A stretch of 64,000 nt of DNA from an uncultured Polaribacter sp. (GTDB lineage Bacteria; Bacteroidota; Bacteroidia; Flavobacteriales; Flavobacteriaceae), in assembly GCA_947497755.1 (NCBI GenBank), contig CANMHT010000003.1, positions 124,001 through 188,000 of the forward strand, given 5' to 3'. Positions 23,425 to 32,223 of the stretch are shown here, one piece after another. The translations under genes and the position numbers were made by a program. Below the pieces are notes generated by a model. That model worked only from the letters and a program-made list of their open reading frames with translations. It searched no databases and was not told where the DNA came from. The stretch's first letter is position 1. Every line of letters begins with the position of its first letter.

Positions 23425-26151
23425 CTAAAATAGTTTTGTCTGATTCTCGTCGTCCTTTGCTTTTTGCTCAGCTTTTTTCTTTTCTATGGTTTTTTGTAAT
23501 GCCTTTTTAGCTTTTTCTTCACTACTAAGTAGCACAGGTTTTTCTGGTATTTTTTCTAAGTTTGTAATTTCTAATGGCAAGGTTTCTTCAGAAATAACCT
23601 CCTCTTCAACTACTTCAATTTCTTCTGATGTAATTTCTTCTGGTTCTTCATAAGGTAAAGGATCTAATAAATTCACCTGTCTTATTTTATCTGTTGTTAA
23701 TTGATTTCCTTGCGCTTTTATTCCTTTTACAGCAATAAAATCTTCAAAATTCACTTCAATATTATCTAAGCTTCTTTTAGAAAATACAACTTCTGCCATT
23801 GGTCTATAATCTGTAGCTACAATTTCTAATTGTGATTTAGGATGCTCAGAAATAAACAATTCTTCCTTATCTACATTCTCAATTAAAAAACGTTTTACAT
23901 AATAGCGTTCTTTTTCTCCATCAAAATAAATTGCAGAAAGTGGCTTTTTAGGGTTCCACTTTTCTAACACAATCATATCATCGTTAAAATGAGTCGCTAA
24001 ATTTGGAGTGATTGCTTTTGCTTTTCCTGATTGATGTACAATTAACAACTTATCTTCTGCTCTAAACTCTCCCAACAACTCACCTCTTTCATCAACATTT
24101 AATCGTTGTACAGTATCATCAAACCAAATTTTACGAGGTTTTAAGGTAGAAACACCAGCCGACTTAAACTCAATTTTTTTAATTGGATATTTGGTAATTG
24201 TATTTCCTCTAACACCTCTACCTTTAACAGCTAAATCAGCAAAATCGATATCCCATTTTAATTTTTTAACACTACCAACAGCACGAAGGTTTATCGTAAC
24301 TACTTCTGCTTCACCATTTGGATTTGCAGTAAAATACAACACTTTAGAACCTTTGCTTCCATTGGTTAAATCGTATTCTTTGTCTCTAGTAACTCCAGTA
24401 ACAGTAAAACGCTTCATATAACTTGGTCCTCGTGTTCCATCTTTATACATCATATTATACACCGTACGTTTGTCTTTTTTCTTAAAGACAGAAATATGAA
24501 TAATATCTTTACCTACAAAGGTTTTATTTGCCACTTTAGTCACCATCATTTTACCGTCAGATCGAAACACAATAATATCGTCAATATCTGCACAATCAGT
24601 AACATATTCATCCTTACGCAATGAAGTTCCAATAAAACCTTCTTCTCTATTTACATAAAGTTTTGTATTTCTAATAACTACTTTGGTAGCAACAATATCA
24701 TCAAAGATTCTGATTTCTGTTTTACGCTCTCTACCTTTACCATAGGTAGTTTTTAATCGTTTAAAGTAATCGATTGCATATTCAATCAAATTCTCTAAAT
24801 AATTTTTTACTTCAGCAATTTTTTCTTCTAAGCTTTCTATATGCTGTTTCGCTTTGTCAATATCGAATTTAGAAATCTTTTTAATTCTAATTTCTGTTAA
24901 CCTCACAATATCCTCTTCAGTAACAGCTCTTTTTAAATGCTTTATATGTGGTTGCAATCCTTTATCAATAGCCTCAATAACTCCTTCCCAAGTTTCTTGC
25001 TCTTCTATATCTCTATAAATACGATTCTCAATAAAAATTCGCTCTAAAGAAGAAAAATGCCATTGCTCCTCTAGTTCATTTAACTGAATCTCTAACTCTC
25101 TTTTTAATAAGTGTACTGTATAATCTGTCGATTTTTTTAGCACTTCAGAAACACCTATAAAAACTGGTTTATTATCTTCAATAACACAACACAACGGAGA
25201 AATAGACGACTCGCAACTAGTAAATGCATATAAGGCATCAATGGTTTTATCTGGTGAAATTCCAGTTGGTAAATGCACCAATATTTCTACATTAGCAGCA
25301 GTATTATCTTCAATCTTCTTAATTTTTATCTTTCCTTTTTCATTGGCTTTGATAATACTATCAATTAAAGAAGTAGTTGTAGTTGTATATGGAATCTCAG
25401 TAATTACCAATGTTTTTTTATCAAGCTGAGATATTTTAGCTCTTACTCTAACTTTACCTCCGCGTTTACCATCATTATAATTGGTAAAATCTGCAACACC
25501 ACCAGTTAAAAAATCTGGTACAATTTTAAAGCTACGTCCTTTTAAATATTTTATAGAAGCATCAATTAACTCATTAAAATTATGAGGCAATATCTTAGTA
25601 GAAAGTCCAACTGCAATTCCTTCTCCTCCTTGCGCTAACAACATTGGAAATTTTACAGGAAGATTAACAGGTTCTTTTCTACGACCGTCATAAGACGCTT
25701 GCCATTCGGTAGTTTTTGGATTAAAAACAACATCTAATGCAAATTTAGAAAGTCGTGCTTCTATATATCTTGATGCTGCAGCTCGATCTCCAGTTAATGT
25801 ATTTCCCCAGTTTCCTTGCATATCAATAAGCAATTCTTTTTGCCCCAATTGTACCATAGCATCAGCAATGGAAGCATCTCCGTGAGGGTGATACTGCATG
25901 GTATGACCAACAATATTTGCTACTTTATTGTAGCGTCCATCATCTAAATCTTTCATAGAATGCATAATACGACGCTGTACTGGTTTAAAACCATCATCTA
26001 TTGCAGGAACCGCTCTTTCTAAAATTACATACGAAGCATAATCTAGAAACCATTCCTTGTACATTCCTGTCACTTTAGTAATTGTTTCTACCGAATCATT
26101 TTCATGATTCAATTCTTGTTCGTGCTCGTAATCGTTGTTTTCTTCGCTCAT
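23425..26151 (-). CDS. parC: DNA topoisomerase IV subunit A
   Basis: The 908-residue protein has the breakage-reunion domain of type IIA topoisomerases with the active-site Tyr129 in AAASRYIEARLS, a tower and coiled-coil gate, and a C-terminal beta-pinwheel region. The last 100 residues are rich in Glu and Lys. The partner is ParE, encoded just upstream, so I call topoisomerase IV rather than gyrase. In the quinolone-contact region the sequence is YHPHGDASIADAMV, with Ala at the position of E. coli GyrA Ser83. It is the third gene of the parE-small ORF-parC unit. Confidence 0.93.
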   Translation of the reverse strand: MSEENNDYEHEQELNHENDSVETITKVTGMYKEWFLDYASYVILERAVPAIDDGFKPVQRRIMHSMKDLDDGRYNKVANIVGHTMQYHPHGDASIADAMVQLGQKELLIDMQGNWGNTLTGDRAAASRYIEARLSKFALDVVFNPKTTEWQASYDGRRKEPVNLPVKFPMLLAQGGEGIAVGLSTKILPHNFNELIDASIKYLKGRSFKIVPDFLTGGVADFTNYNDGKRGGKVRVRAKISQLDKKTLVITEIPYTTTTTSLIDSIIKANEKGKIKIKKIEDNTAANVEILVHLPTGISPDKTIDALYAFTSCESSISPLCCVIEDNKPVFIGVSEVLKKSTDYTVHLLKRELEIQLNELEEQWHFSSLERIFIENRIYRDIEEQETWEGVIEAIDKGLQPHIKHLKRAVTEEDIVRLTEIRIKKISKFDIDKAKQHIESLEEKIAEVKNYLENLIEYAIDYFKRLKTTYGKGRERKTEIRIFDDIVATKVVIRNTKLYVNREEGFIGTSLRKDEYVTDCADIDDIIVFRSDGKMMVTKVANKTFVGKDIIHISVFKKKDKRTVYNMMYKDGTRGPSYMKRFTVTGVTRDKEYDLTNGSKGSKVLYFTANPNGEAEVVTINLRAVGSVKKLKWDIDFADLAVKGRGVRGNTITKYPIKKIEFKSAGVSTLKPRKIWFDDTVQRLNVDERGELLGEFRAEDKLLIVHQSGKAKAITPNLATHFNDDMIVLEKWNPKKPLSAIYFDGEKERYYVKRFLIENVDKEELFISEHPKSQLEIVATDYRPMAEVVFSKRSLDNIEVNFEDFIAVKGIKAQGNQLTTDKIRQVNLLDPLPYEEPEEITSEEIEVVEEEVISEETLPLEITNLEKIPEKPVLLSSEEKAKKALQKTIEKKKAEQKAKDDENQTKLF

Positions 26152-26162
26152 AGAGTGAATAA

Positions 26163-26354
26163 TTATTTTTCAGATTCTTTATGTTGCATTTGTAATGAAA
26201 TCAATATCAGCAATGGAGCCAATATTCCTAAAATAGCTCCTGAATTTTCTTTACTAAATACATTATTCCAATTCATTTGTACTAACCAAAATAACATGAT
26301 AATAATTAAAACTATCATTAGTACAATTCTAAAGGTTTTCTTTTTAGGCTTCAT
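26163..26354 (-). CDS. Small two-helix membrane protein between parE and parC
   Basis: The 63-residue product has a Lys-rich start (MKPKKKTFR) and two hydrophobic stretches (about 8-26 and 38-54), with a charged C-terminus. Its ATG lies inside the last codons of parE (11-base overlap), and it ends 11 bases before parC, so it is placed to be translated together with both. No family is known to me. The overlap and the absence of stop codons in this frame support a real gene, but a role in chromosome decatenation is not shown by the sequence. Confidence 0.65.
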   Translation of the reverse strand: MKPKKKTFRIVLMIVLIIIMLFWLVQMNWNNVFSKENSGAILGILAPLLILISLQMQHKESEK

Positions 26355-28200
26355 CTATCAAATCTAATTCTACTTTCAAATTTTCGATGATAAACTTCTG
26401 TCTATCAGGCGTATTTTTTCCCATATAAAAAGAAAGCATCTCTTCTACAGACATTTCTTTATCTAACATTACAGGATCTAATCGAATATCGTTTCCAATA
26501 AAATGTACAAACTCATTAGGAGAAATCTCTCCCAATCCTTTAAATCGTGTAATTTCTGGTTTTCCTCTTAATTTACCTATTGCTTCTTGCTTCTCTTCTT
26601 CAGAGTAGCAATAAATGGTTTCTTTTTTATTTCGAACCCTAAATAAAGGCGTTTCTAAAATATATAAATGCCCTTCTTTAATCACTTCAGGAAAAAACTG
26701 TAAAAAGAAAGTAATTAATAACAAACGAATATGCATTCCATCTACATCGGCATCAGTTGCAATGACAATATTATTATAACGCAGTCCTTCCAATCCATCT
26801 TCTATGTTTAAAGCAGCCTGAAGTAAGTTAAATTCTTCATTTTCATAAACAATCTTCTTGGTAAGTCCGTAAGAGTTTAAAGGTTTTCCTTTTAAACTAA
26901 AAACAGCTTGTGTATTTACATTTCTAGATTTGGTAATAGAACCAGAAGCCGAATCTCCCTCTGTTATAAACAAAGTTGTATCTAAATATGCTTCTTTTTT
27001 TGTATCTCCAAAGTGAATTCTACAATCTCGTAATTTCTTATTATGCAAGTTCGCTTTTTTAGCGCGTTCTCTTGCTATTTTTCGAATTCCAGAAAGCTCT
27101 TTACGCTCTCTTTCTGCTTGAATAATTTTACGTTGAATTGCTTCAGCGGTATCAGTATTCTTATGTAAATAATTATCTAGTTTCGTCTTAACAAAATCAT
27201 TAATAAAAGTTCTAACAGTAGGCAAACCACCTCCCATTTCTGTAGAACCTAATTTTGTTTTGGTCTGACTTTCAAAAACAGGCTCCATCACCTTAATACT
27301 AACTGCAGAAATAATTGATTTACGAATATCAGAAGCATCGTAATTTTTACCAAAGAACTCTCTAACTGTTTTTACAATAGCTTCTCTAAATGCAGCTTGA
27401 TGTGTTCCTCCCTGAGTTGTATGTTGCCCATTAACAAAAGAATGATACTCTTCTGAGTATTGCGTTTTACTATGCGTTAAGGCAATCTCAATATCATCGT
27501 CTTTTAAATGCACTATCGGATAGCGTAAATCTGTTTCTGAAGTATTTTCTTGTAATAAATCTTTTAATCCGTTTTCAGAATGGTATTTTTCTCCGTTAAA
27601 AACAATGGTTAACCCTGTATTTAAATACACATAGTTTTTAAGCATTTTTGCCACATATTCATTTCTGAATTTGTATTTACCAAAAATACTTTCGTCTGGA
27701 ATAAATTGCACTTTTGTTCCTTTTCGCAAAGAAGAAGTATGCGGGTCTTCTTTTAGCGTTAAACTACCTTGTTCAAATTCTGCAAAAGCCGTTTCACCAT
27801 CTCTTACCGATTGCACTTTAAAATATGTAGATAAAGCATTTACTGCTTTGGTACCAACTCCATTCAGTCCAACCGATTTCTTAAACGCTTTAGAATCATA
27901 TTTACCACCAGTATTCATTTTAGAAACAACATCTACAACTTTTCCTAGCGGAATACCACGACCATAATCACGAACTGTTACTTGTTTATCTCTAATAGAA
28001 ATTTCGATTGTTTTCCCTGCACCCATTACAAACTCATCAATGGAGTTATCTAGAACTTCTTTTAAAAGAATGTAAATCCCATCATCTGGAGAAGATCCAT
28101 CTCCCAATTTACCAATATACATTCCTGGACGCATACGGATATGCTCTTTCCAATCGAGAGATCGAATATTGTCTTCGGTATATCTTGTTTCTTTTGCCAT
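26344..28200 (-). CDS. parE: DNA topoisomerase IV subunit B
   Basis: The 618-residue protein has the GHKL ATPase domain ([31 protein letters not shown]), the transducer domain, and the TOPRIM domain with EGDSASGS and [13 protein letters not shown]. It lacks the long insert of about 170 residues that E. coli-type GyrB carries, so ParE fits better. With ParC it unlinks daughter chromosomes. It is the first gene of the unit with the small membrane ORF and parC. Confidence 0.94.
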   Translation of the reverse strand: MAKETRYTEDNIRSLDWKEHIRMRPGMYIGKLGDGSSPDDGIYILLKEVLDNSIDEFVMGAGKTIEISIRDKQVTVRDYGRGIPLGKVVDVVSKMNTGGKYDSKAFKKSVGLNGVGTKAVNALSTYFKVQSVRDGETAFAEFEQGSLTLKEDPHTSSLRKGTKVQFIPDESIFGKYKFRNEYVAKMLKNYVYLNTGLTIVFNGEKYHSENGLKDLLQENTSETDLRYPIVHLKDDDIEIALTHSKTQYSEEYHSFVNGQHTTQGGTHQAAFREAIVKTVREFFGKNYDASDIRKSIISAVSIKVMEPVFESQTKTKLGSTEMGGGLPTVRTFINDFVKTKLDNYLHKNTDTAEAIQRKIIQAERERKELSGIRKIARERAKKANLHNKKLRDCRIHFGDTKKEAYLDTTLFITEGDSASGSITKSRNVNTQAVFSLKGKPLNSYGLTKKIVYENEEFNLLQAALNIEDGLEGLRYNNIVIATDADVDGMHIRLLLITFFLQFFPEVIKEGHLYILETPLFRVRNKKETIYCYSEEEKQEAIGKLRGKPEITRFKGLGEISPNEFVHFIGNDIRLDPVMLDKEMSVEEMLSFYMGKNTPDRQKFIIENLKVELDLIDEA

Positions 28201-28285
28201 AAATTAAGAAGGTTGAATGCCTTGCTAAAATAACATTTAGAACTAAAAAAAGAAATGCTCTAACAAATTAGTTATTAACAGAATT

Positions 28286-29188
28286 TCAACTTTTAATTGT
28301 TTTCTTTTTTACCACAAAAAAGACTCCTAAAATTACAATCATTGCACCCAAAATTTGCAAGCTAGAAATACTTTCATCTAAAAAAATATAGGCTAAAATT
28401 ATGGTTGCAATTGGCCCAATACTTCCTAAAATTGAAAAAGAAGATGCGCCCATTTTTTTTATTGCTAATGAAACCAAAAAAGACGGAATTATTGTAGAAA
28501 CAAACGCCATTAAAACACTTAAAACATATACTTCTTTCGGGTAGTTTATCAGTGACATTCTATCAGTGATTAAATAATGAGCAATCACACAAATTGCAGA
28601 AACAACCATTGCATAAGACGTAAATAACATTACTCCAAACTTAGAAATTAACCAGCCACTACCTACTAAATATACCGCATAAGTTAAAGCACTTAAAAAG
28701 ATTAGAAACACACCTAAATACACATGATTTCCTGATACTTCAACTTCATTCCAAAATGCGATAATCACTCCAACATAAGTAATGATAATTGCCCCAACTT
28801 GCTCTTTTGTTATTTTTGTTTTAAAAAATATCCTAGAAATAATAAGCACCAATGTTGGATAGACAAATAAGACAATTCTTTCAAGTCCTGCGGTTATATA
28901 TTGGAGTCCTAAAAAATCAAAATAACTTGCAAGATAATACCCTATGAAACCAAAGAAGATAATCCACAAATAATCTGTCTTTTTTACTACCTCTTCTTGT
29001 TTTGATTTAAAATAATAAATAAGTCCTAAATAAACTGGCAAAGAAAAGCCTAAACGAAACAATAACAAGTGAACTGAACTCACTTCATATTGATAGGCTA
29101 ATTTTACTAAAACTGCTTTTGCAGAAAACAAAACTATCCCAACAATAGCAATAAACCAACCTGAATTTATAGAATTAAAAAAACGCAT
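28286..29188 (-). CDS. EamA-family (DMT) transporter
   Basis: The product has ten predicted membrane helices in two EamA halves, with a first helix opening SGWFIAIVGIVLFSAKAVLVKLAY and a second-half Gly-Ser-Gly signature near SIGPIATIILAYIFLDE. Such carriers export small metabolites, often amino acids, but the substrate is unknown. I start at the ATG 29186-29188 (MRFFNSINSG), not at the TTG six bases upstream. That ATG lies inside the stem of a strong hairpin that looks like the terminator of ychF, so expression depends on read-through or on opening of that hairpin. Confidence 0.88.
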   Translation of the reverse strand: MRFFNSINSGWFIAIVGIVLFSAKAVLVKLAYQYEVSSVHLLLFRLGFSLPVYLGLIYYFKSKQEEVVKKTDYLWIIFFGFIGYYLASYFDFLGLQYITAGLERIVLFVYPTLVLIISRIFFKTKITKEQVGAIIITYVGVIIAFWNEVEVSGNHVYLGVFLIFLSALTYAVYLVGSGWLISKFGVMLFTSYAMVVSAICVIAHYLITDRMSLINYPKEVYVLSVLMAFVSTIIPSFLVSLAIKKMGASSFSILGSIGPIATIILAYIFLDESISSLQILGAMIVILGVFFVVKKKTIKS

Positions 29189-29216
29189 GCTCAAATGTAC
29201 ATGGCATGCGTTTTTT
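29177..29216 (-). terminator. ychF terminator hairpin that contains the EamA start codon
   Basis: Stem CGCATGC/GCATGCG extended by A6/T6 pairs, loop of 13 bases, T run on both strands. It sits 41 bases past the ychF stop, and the EamA ATG is within its downstream arm. Confidence 0.75.
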
Positions 29217-29257
29217 AAAAAAGTTATTATCGTTATAAATTACGATGTTCAGATTAC

Positions 29258-30349
29258 TTAAACATTAAATCTAAAATTCATCATATCTCCATCCTGTACA
29301 ATATATTCTTTACCTTCTACAGATAATTTTCCGGCTTCTTTTACTTTTGCTTCACTACCTAAAGAAACATAATCATTATATTTAATTACTTCTGCTCTAA
29401 TAAATCCTTTTTCAAAATCTGTATGAATAACTCCGGCAGCTTGAGGTGCTGTATCTCCAATATTAATTGTCCAAGCTCTTACTTCTTTTACTCCGGCAGT
29501 AAAGTATGTTTGAAGATTTAATAGTTTATAAGCCGCTCTAATTAGCTTTGAAGAACCTGGCTCTTCTAAACCTATATCTGCTAAAAACATTTGACGCTCT
29601 TCATAATCGTCTAATTCATTAATATCAGCTTCTGTTCCAACAGCTAAAATAATAATCTCTGCATCTTCATCTGCAACTGCTTCTTTCACTTTTTCAACAT
29701 ATGCATTACCTGAAACAGCAGAACCTTCATCTACATTACAAACATATAACACAGGTTTAATTGTAATTAACTGCAATGGTTTTACTGATTCCATTTCCTT
29801 TTCTGAAAACTCAATAGTTCTTACAGATTTTCCTTCTAAAAGTGTTTCCTGAATCTTTAATAGAACTTCTAATTCTACTTGTGCTTCCTTGTTTCCTGTT
29901 TTAGCAGTTCTTTTTACTCTTTCTAAACGTTTCTCTACAGTTTCTAAATCTTTTAACTGTAATTCAATATCAATCGTTTCTTTATCTCTAATTGGATCTA
30001 TGGTTGTATCAACATGTATAATATTATCATTATCAAAACAACGCAACACATGAATAATTGCATCAGTTTCTCTAATATTTGCTAAGAATTGATTTCCTAA
30101 TCCTTCACCTTTACTTGCTCCTCTAACCAAACCTGCAATATCTACAATTTCAACGGTAGCAGGCACTACTCTTTCTGGATTTACTAACTCCTCTAATTTC
30201 TCTAATCTTTCGTCTGGCACATTTACCACACCTACATTAGGTTCTATTGTACAAAATGGGAAGTTTGCACTTTGTGCTTTTGCGTTAGACAAACAGTTAA
30301 ATAATGTTGATTTTCCTACGTTTGGTAATCCTACAATTCCAGCTTTCAT
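29258..30349 (-). CDS. ychF: Ribosome-binding GTPase/ATPase YchF
   Basis: The 363-residue protein is an Obg-family nucleotidase. The P-loop GLPNVGKSTLFN is at residues 6-17, the switch-II region is DIAGLVRGASKGEGLGNQFL, and the C-terminal TGS domain ends with IVQDGDMMNFRFNV. YchF binds ribosomes and prefers ATP. The start agrees with the family, MKAGIVGLPNVG. It has its own promoter element and terminator. Confidence 0.97.
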   Translation of the reverse strand: MKAGIVGLPNVGKSTLFNCLSNAKAQSANFPFCTIEPNVGVVNVPDERLEKLEELVNPERVVPATVEIVDIAGLVRGASKGEGLGNQFLANIRETDAIIHVLRCFDNDNIIHVDTTIDPIRDKETIDIELQLKDLETVEKRLERVKRTAKTGNKEAQVELEVLLKIQETLLEGKSVRTIEFSEKEMESVKPLQLITIKPVLYVCNVDEGSAVSGNAYVEKVKEAVADEDAEIIILAVGTEADINELDDYEERQMFLADIGLEEPGSSKLIRAAYKLLNLQTYFTAGVKEVRAWTINIGDTAPQAAGVIHTDFEKGFIRAEVIKYNDYVSLGSEAKVKEAGKLSVEGKEYIVQDGDMMNFRFNV

Positions 30350-30379
30350 GTAATATTTTATTCAAAATTTTTGCGATTG

Positions 30380-30387
30380 CAAATATA
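30380..30387 (-). promoter_or_regulatory. -7 element of ychF
   Basis: TATATTTG followed by C on the minus strand, a full consensus match about 30 bases before the ychF start; no TTG at 20 bases upstream. Confidence 0.5.
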
Positions 30388-30526
30388 GGACTTTGTATGT
30401 AATTACACCTAATAGACTCTTAATTATACAGCAATCTTACATAAAGATGCAAAAGTGATTAATTATTTTTTTAGTACTTTTAGAAAACGCCCCTTATTAA
30501 AAACTTAACAAACTATTTATTTTTTG

Positions 30527-31093
30527 ATGGAAAAATTATCTGATCAATTTGTTTGGAAGTCCTTAAAAGAGGGAGATTTAAATGCCTTTTCAATTTTATT
30601 CAAGACCTACTATCCTATTTTATATAACTATGGATTAAAAATTGCAAAAGATATTCCGCTAACAGAAGATTCTTTACAAGATTTCTTCTTATATGTTTAT
30701 GAGCACAGAGAAAATTTAAGTGATTTAGATACGATTGCTCCTTATTTATTTTCTTCATATAGAAGAGCACTTATAAAAAAACTAAAGAAAAAATCTAATA
30801 CAATACCTGTAGATGAGTTTGATAATAGTATTGTTGACATAGAATTTACTCCAGAAGAAATACTAACACAACAAGAAAGTGATACTTTTAAAAATCAAAA
30901 CATTAGTAAATTACTAAACAAGCTTCCTAAAAGACAAAAAGAAGCGATTTATTTAAAATACTATAGCGGCTTAAAAACAAAAGACATTGCTACCGTTATG
31001 AATGTAAATTATCAGAGCGTTGTAAACACAATACATAAAGCAATTAAAAATTTAAGAGAAGAAGTTGCTATAATTCAATTAATTAATTCTTAA
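30527..31093 (+). CDS. ECF-type RNA polymerase sigma factor
   Basis: The protein of about 188 residues has sigma region 2 (FKTYYPILYNYGLKIAKD, DSLQDFFLYVYEH) and region 4 (LPKRQKEAIYLKYYSGLKTKDIATVM, then a recognition helix VNYQSVVNTIHKAIKNL). It lacks regions 1 and 3, which is the ECF layout. I choose the ATG at 30527 over the TTG three bases before it. The next gene is an FecR-type anti-sigma factor and then come two TonB receptors, the order of FecI/FecR cell-surface signalling. The sigma factor should activate one or both receptor genes. Confidence 0.93.
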   Translation: MEKLSDQFVWKSLKEGDLNAFSILFKTYYPILYNYGLKIAKDIPLTEDSLQDFFLYVYEHRENLSDLDTIAPYLFSSYRRALIKKLKKKSNTIPVDEFDNSIVDIEFTPEEILTQQESDTFKNQNISKLLNKLPKRQKEAIYLKYYSGLKTKDIATVMNVNYQSVVNTIHKAIKNLREEVAIIQLINS

Positions 31094-31190
31094 TTTTACA
31101 CAAAATTTAGAGTATATTTTTTGTAAATCTTACTTACATAATATACAAGCAAAAACTATATCCTCCACAACCATAGTTTAACAGCAATTA

Positions 31191-32198
31191 ATGACAAAGA
31201 AAAAATACGATAGCATAAACGATTTTTTAAACGATCAGTCTTTTAAAAACTGGGCTAAGGATAAAAACTTAACAGACACTAACTTTTGGGAAAATTGGTT
31301 AGCCAATAATCCTGATAAAAAAGAATTAATGTTTGAAGCAAGGGATTATCTTATAGGTATTCAGTTTCAAAGAATTGTTCCTATACTCTCAGAAAGTGAA
31401 AGATCATGGGATTTCTTTGAAAAAACATTAAAAGAAAAACAATCACTTACAAAAGAAAACAAAAAGAAACCTACTTATTTCACTCCTTTAAAAATAGCAG
31501 CTTCTATAGTTATTCTGTTAAGTATTAGTGTTTACTTTTTTATTAATCAACCAACAAGAGTTACACATTCTACAGGTTTTGGAGAAATACTTAGTTTAAA
31601 GTTAAAAGATGGCAGTACTGTAACCTTAAATGCCAATTCTTCCATTTCTTATTATAACAATCAAAACCGTAAAGTTTGGTTAGATGGAGAAGCTTTTTTT
31701 GAAGTTGATAAAAAGAAAACTACTCAAGCAAAATTTTGGGTAATCACCAAAGATTTAACAGTAGAAGTATATGGTACTTCATTTAATGTAAATACTAAAA
31801 GAGAAAAAACTGCTGTCTTTTTAGAAGAAGGTAAAGTTTGGCTTGAACTTAAAAATGGGAAAACTAAAAAAATGATTCCTGGAAATTACATTTCCTATTC
31901 TCACAAAAAAGATAGCATATTAGAGCAAAAAGAATTAATAAATGCTACACTACAAACTTCATGGAAAAATAGTACTACACTTGTTTTTGACAAAATGTTA
32001 TTAAAAGATGCCATGCAAAAAGTTGAAGAAACTTATGGGGTAAAAGTGATATTTAAAGACGATGTCAGTAAAAATAAAATTATTACAGGTGGAGTACCAA
32101 TTACCAACCTTGACATATGTATCAAAGCTATTGAAAAGTCTGTTAATGTAGATATTAGAAAGGAAAACCAACAGTTAATCATTCAAAATAAAAAATAG
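31191..32198 (+). CDS. FecR-family anti-sigma factor
   Basis: The 335-residue protein has a cytoplasmic N-terminal region (about 1-95) that would bind the sigma factor, one membrane helix (about 102-120, ending YFFI), and a periplasmic FecR domain with VTLNANSSISYY, WLDGEAFFEV and VYGTSFNV. The C-terminus has the DUF4974 pattern (LLKDAMQKVEETYGVKVIF), which resembles the STN fold and is thought to contact the receptor. It follows the sigma gene by 97 bases and precedes the STN-bearing receptor by 25, which fits a FecI-FecR-FecA type circuit. Confidence 0.94.
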   Translation: MTKKKYDSINDFLNDQSFKNWAKDKNLTDTNFWENWLANNPDKKELMFEARDYLIGIQFQRIVPILSESERSWDFFEKTLKEKQSLTKENKKKPTYFTPLKIAASIVILLSISVYFFINQPTRVTHSTGFGEILSLKLKDGSTVTLNANSSISYYNNQNRKVWLDGEAFFEVDKKKTTQAKFWVITKDLTVEVYGTSFNVNTKREKTAVFLEEGKVWLELKNGKTKKMIPGNYISYSHKKDSILEQKELINATLQTSWKNSTTLVFDKMLLKDAMQKVEETYGVKVIFKDDVSKNKIITGGVPITNLDICIKAIEKSVNVDIRKENQQLIIQNKK

Positions 32199-32223
32199 TA
32201 TATTTACTAAATTCCTGTTTTGA

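Noticed and set aside
29188-29194. TTG at 29192-29194 as the EamA start
   Set aside because: The ATG six bases downstream gives the usual family N-terminus; TTG has no ribosome-binding site before it.
30398-30407. TGTAATTACA palindrome as a second Crp-family site
   Set aside because: The two half-sites lack the six-base spacer and the sequence is short enough to occur by chance in AT-rich DNA.
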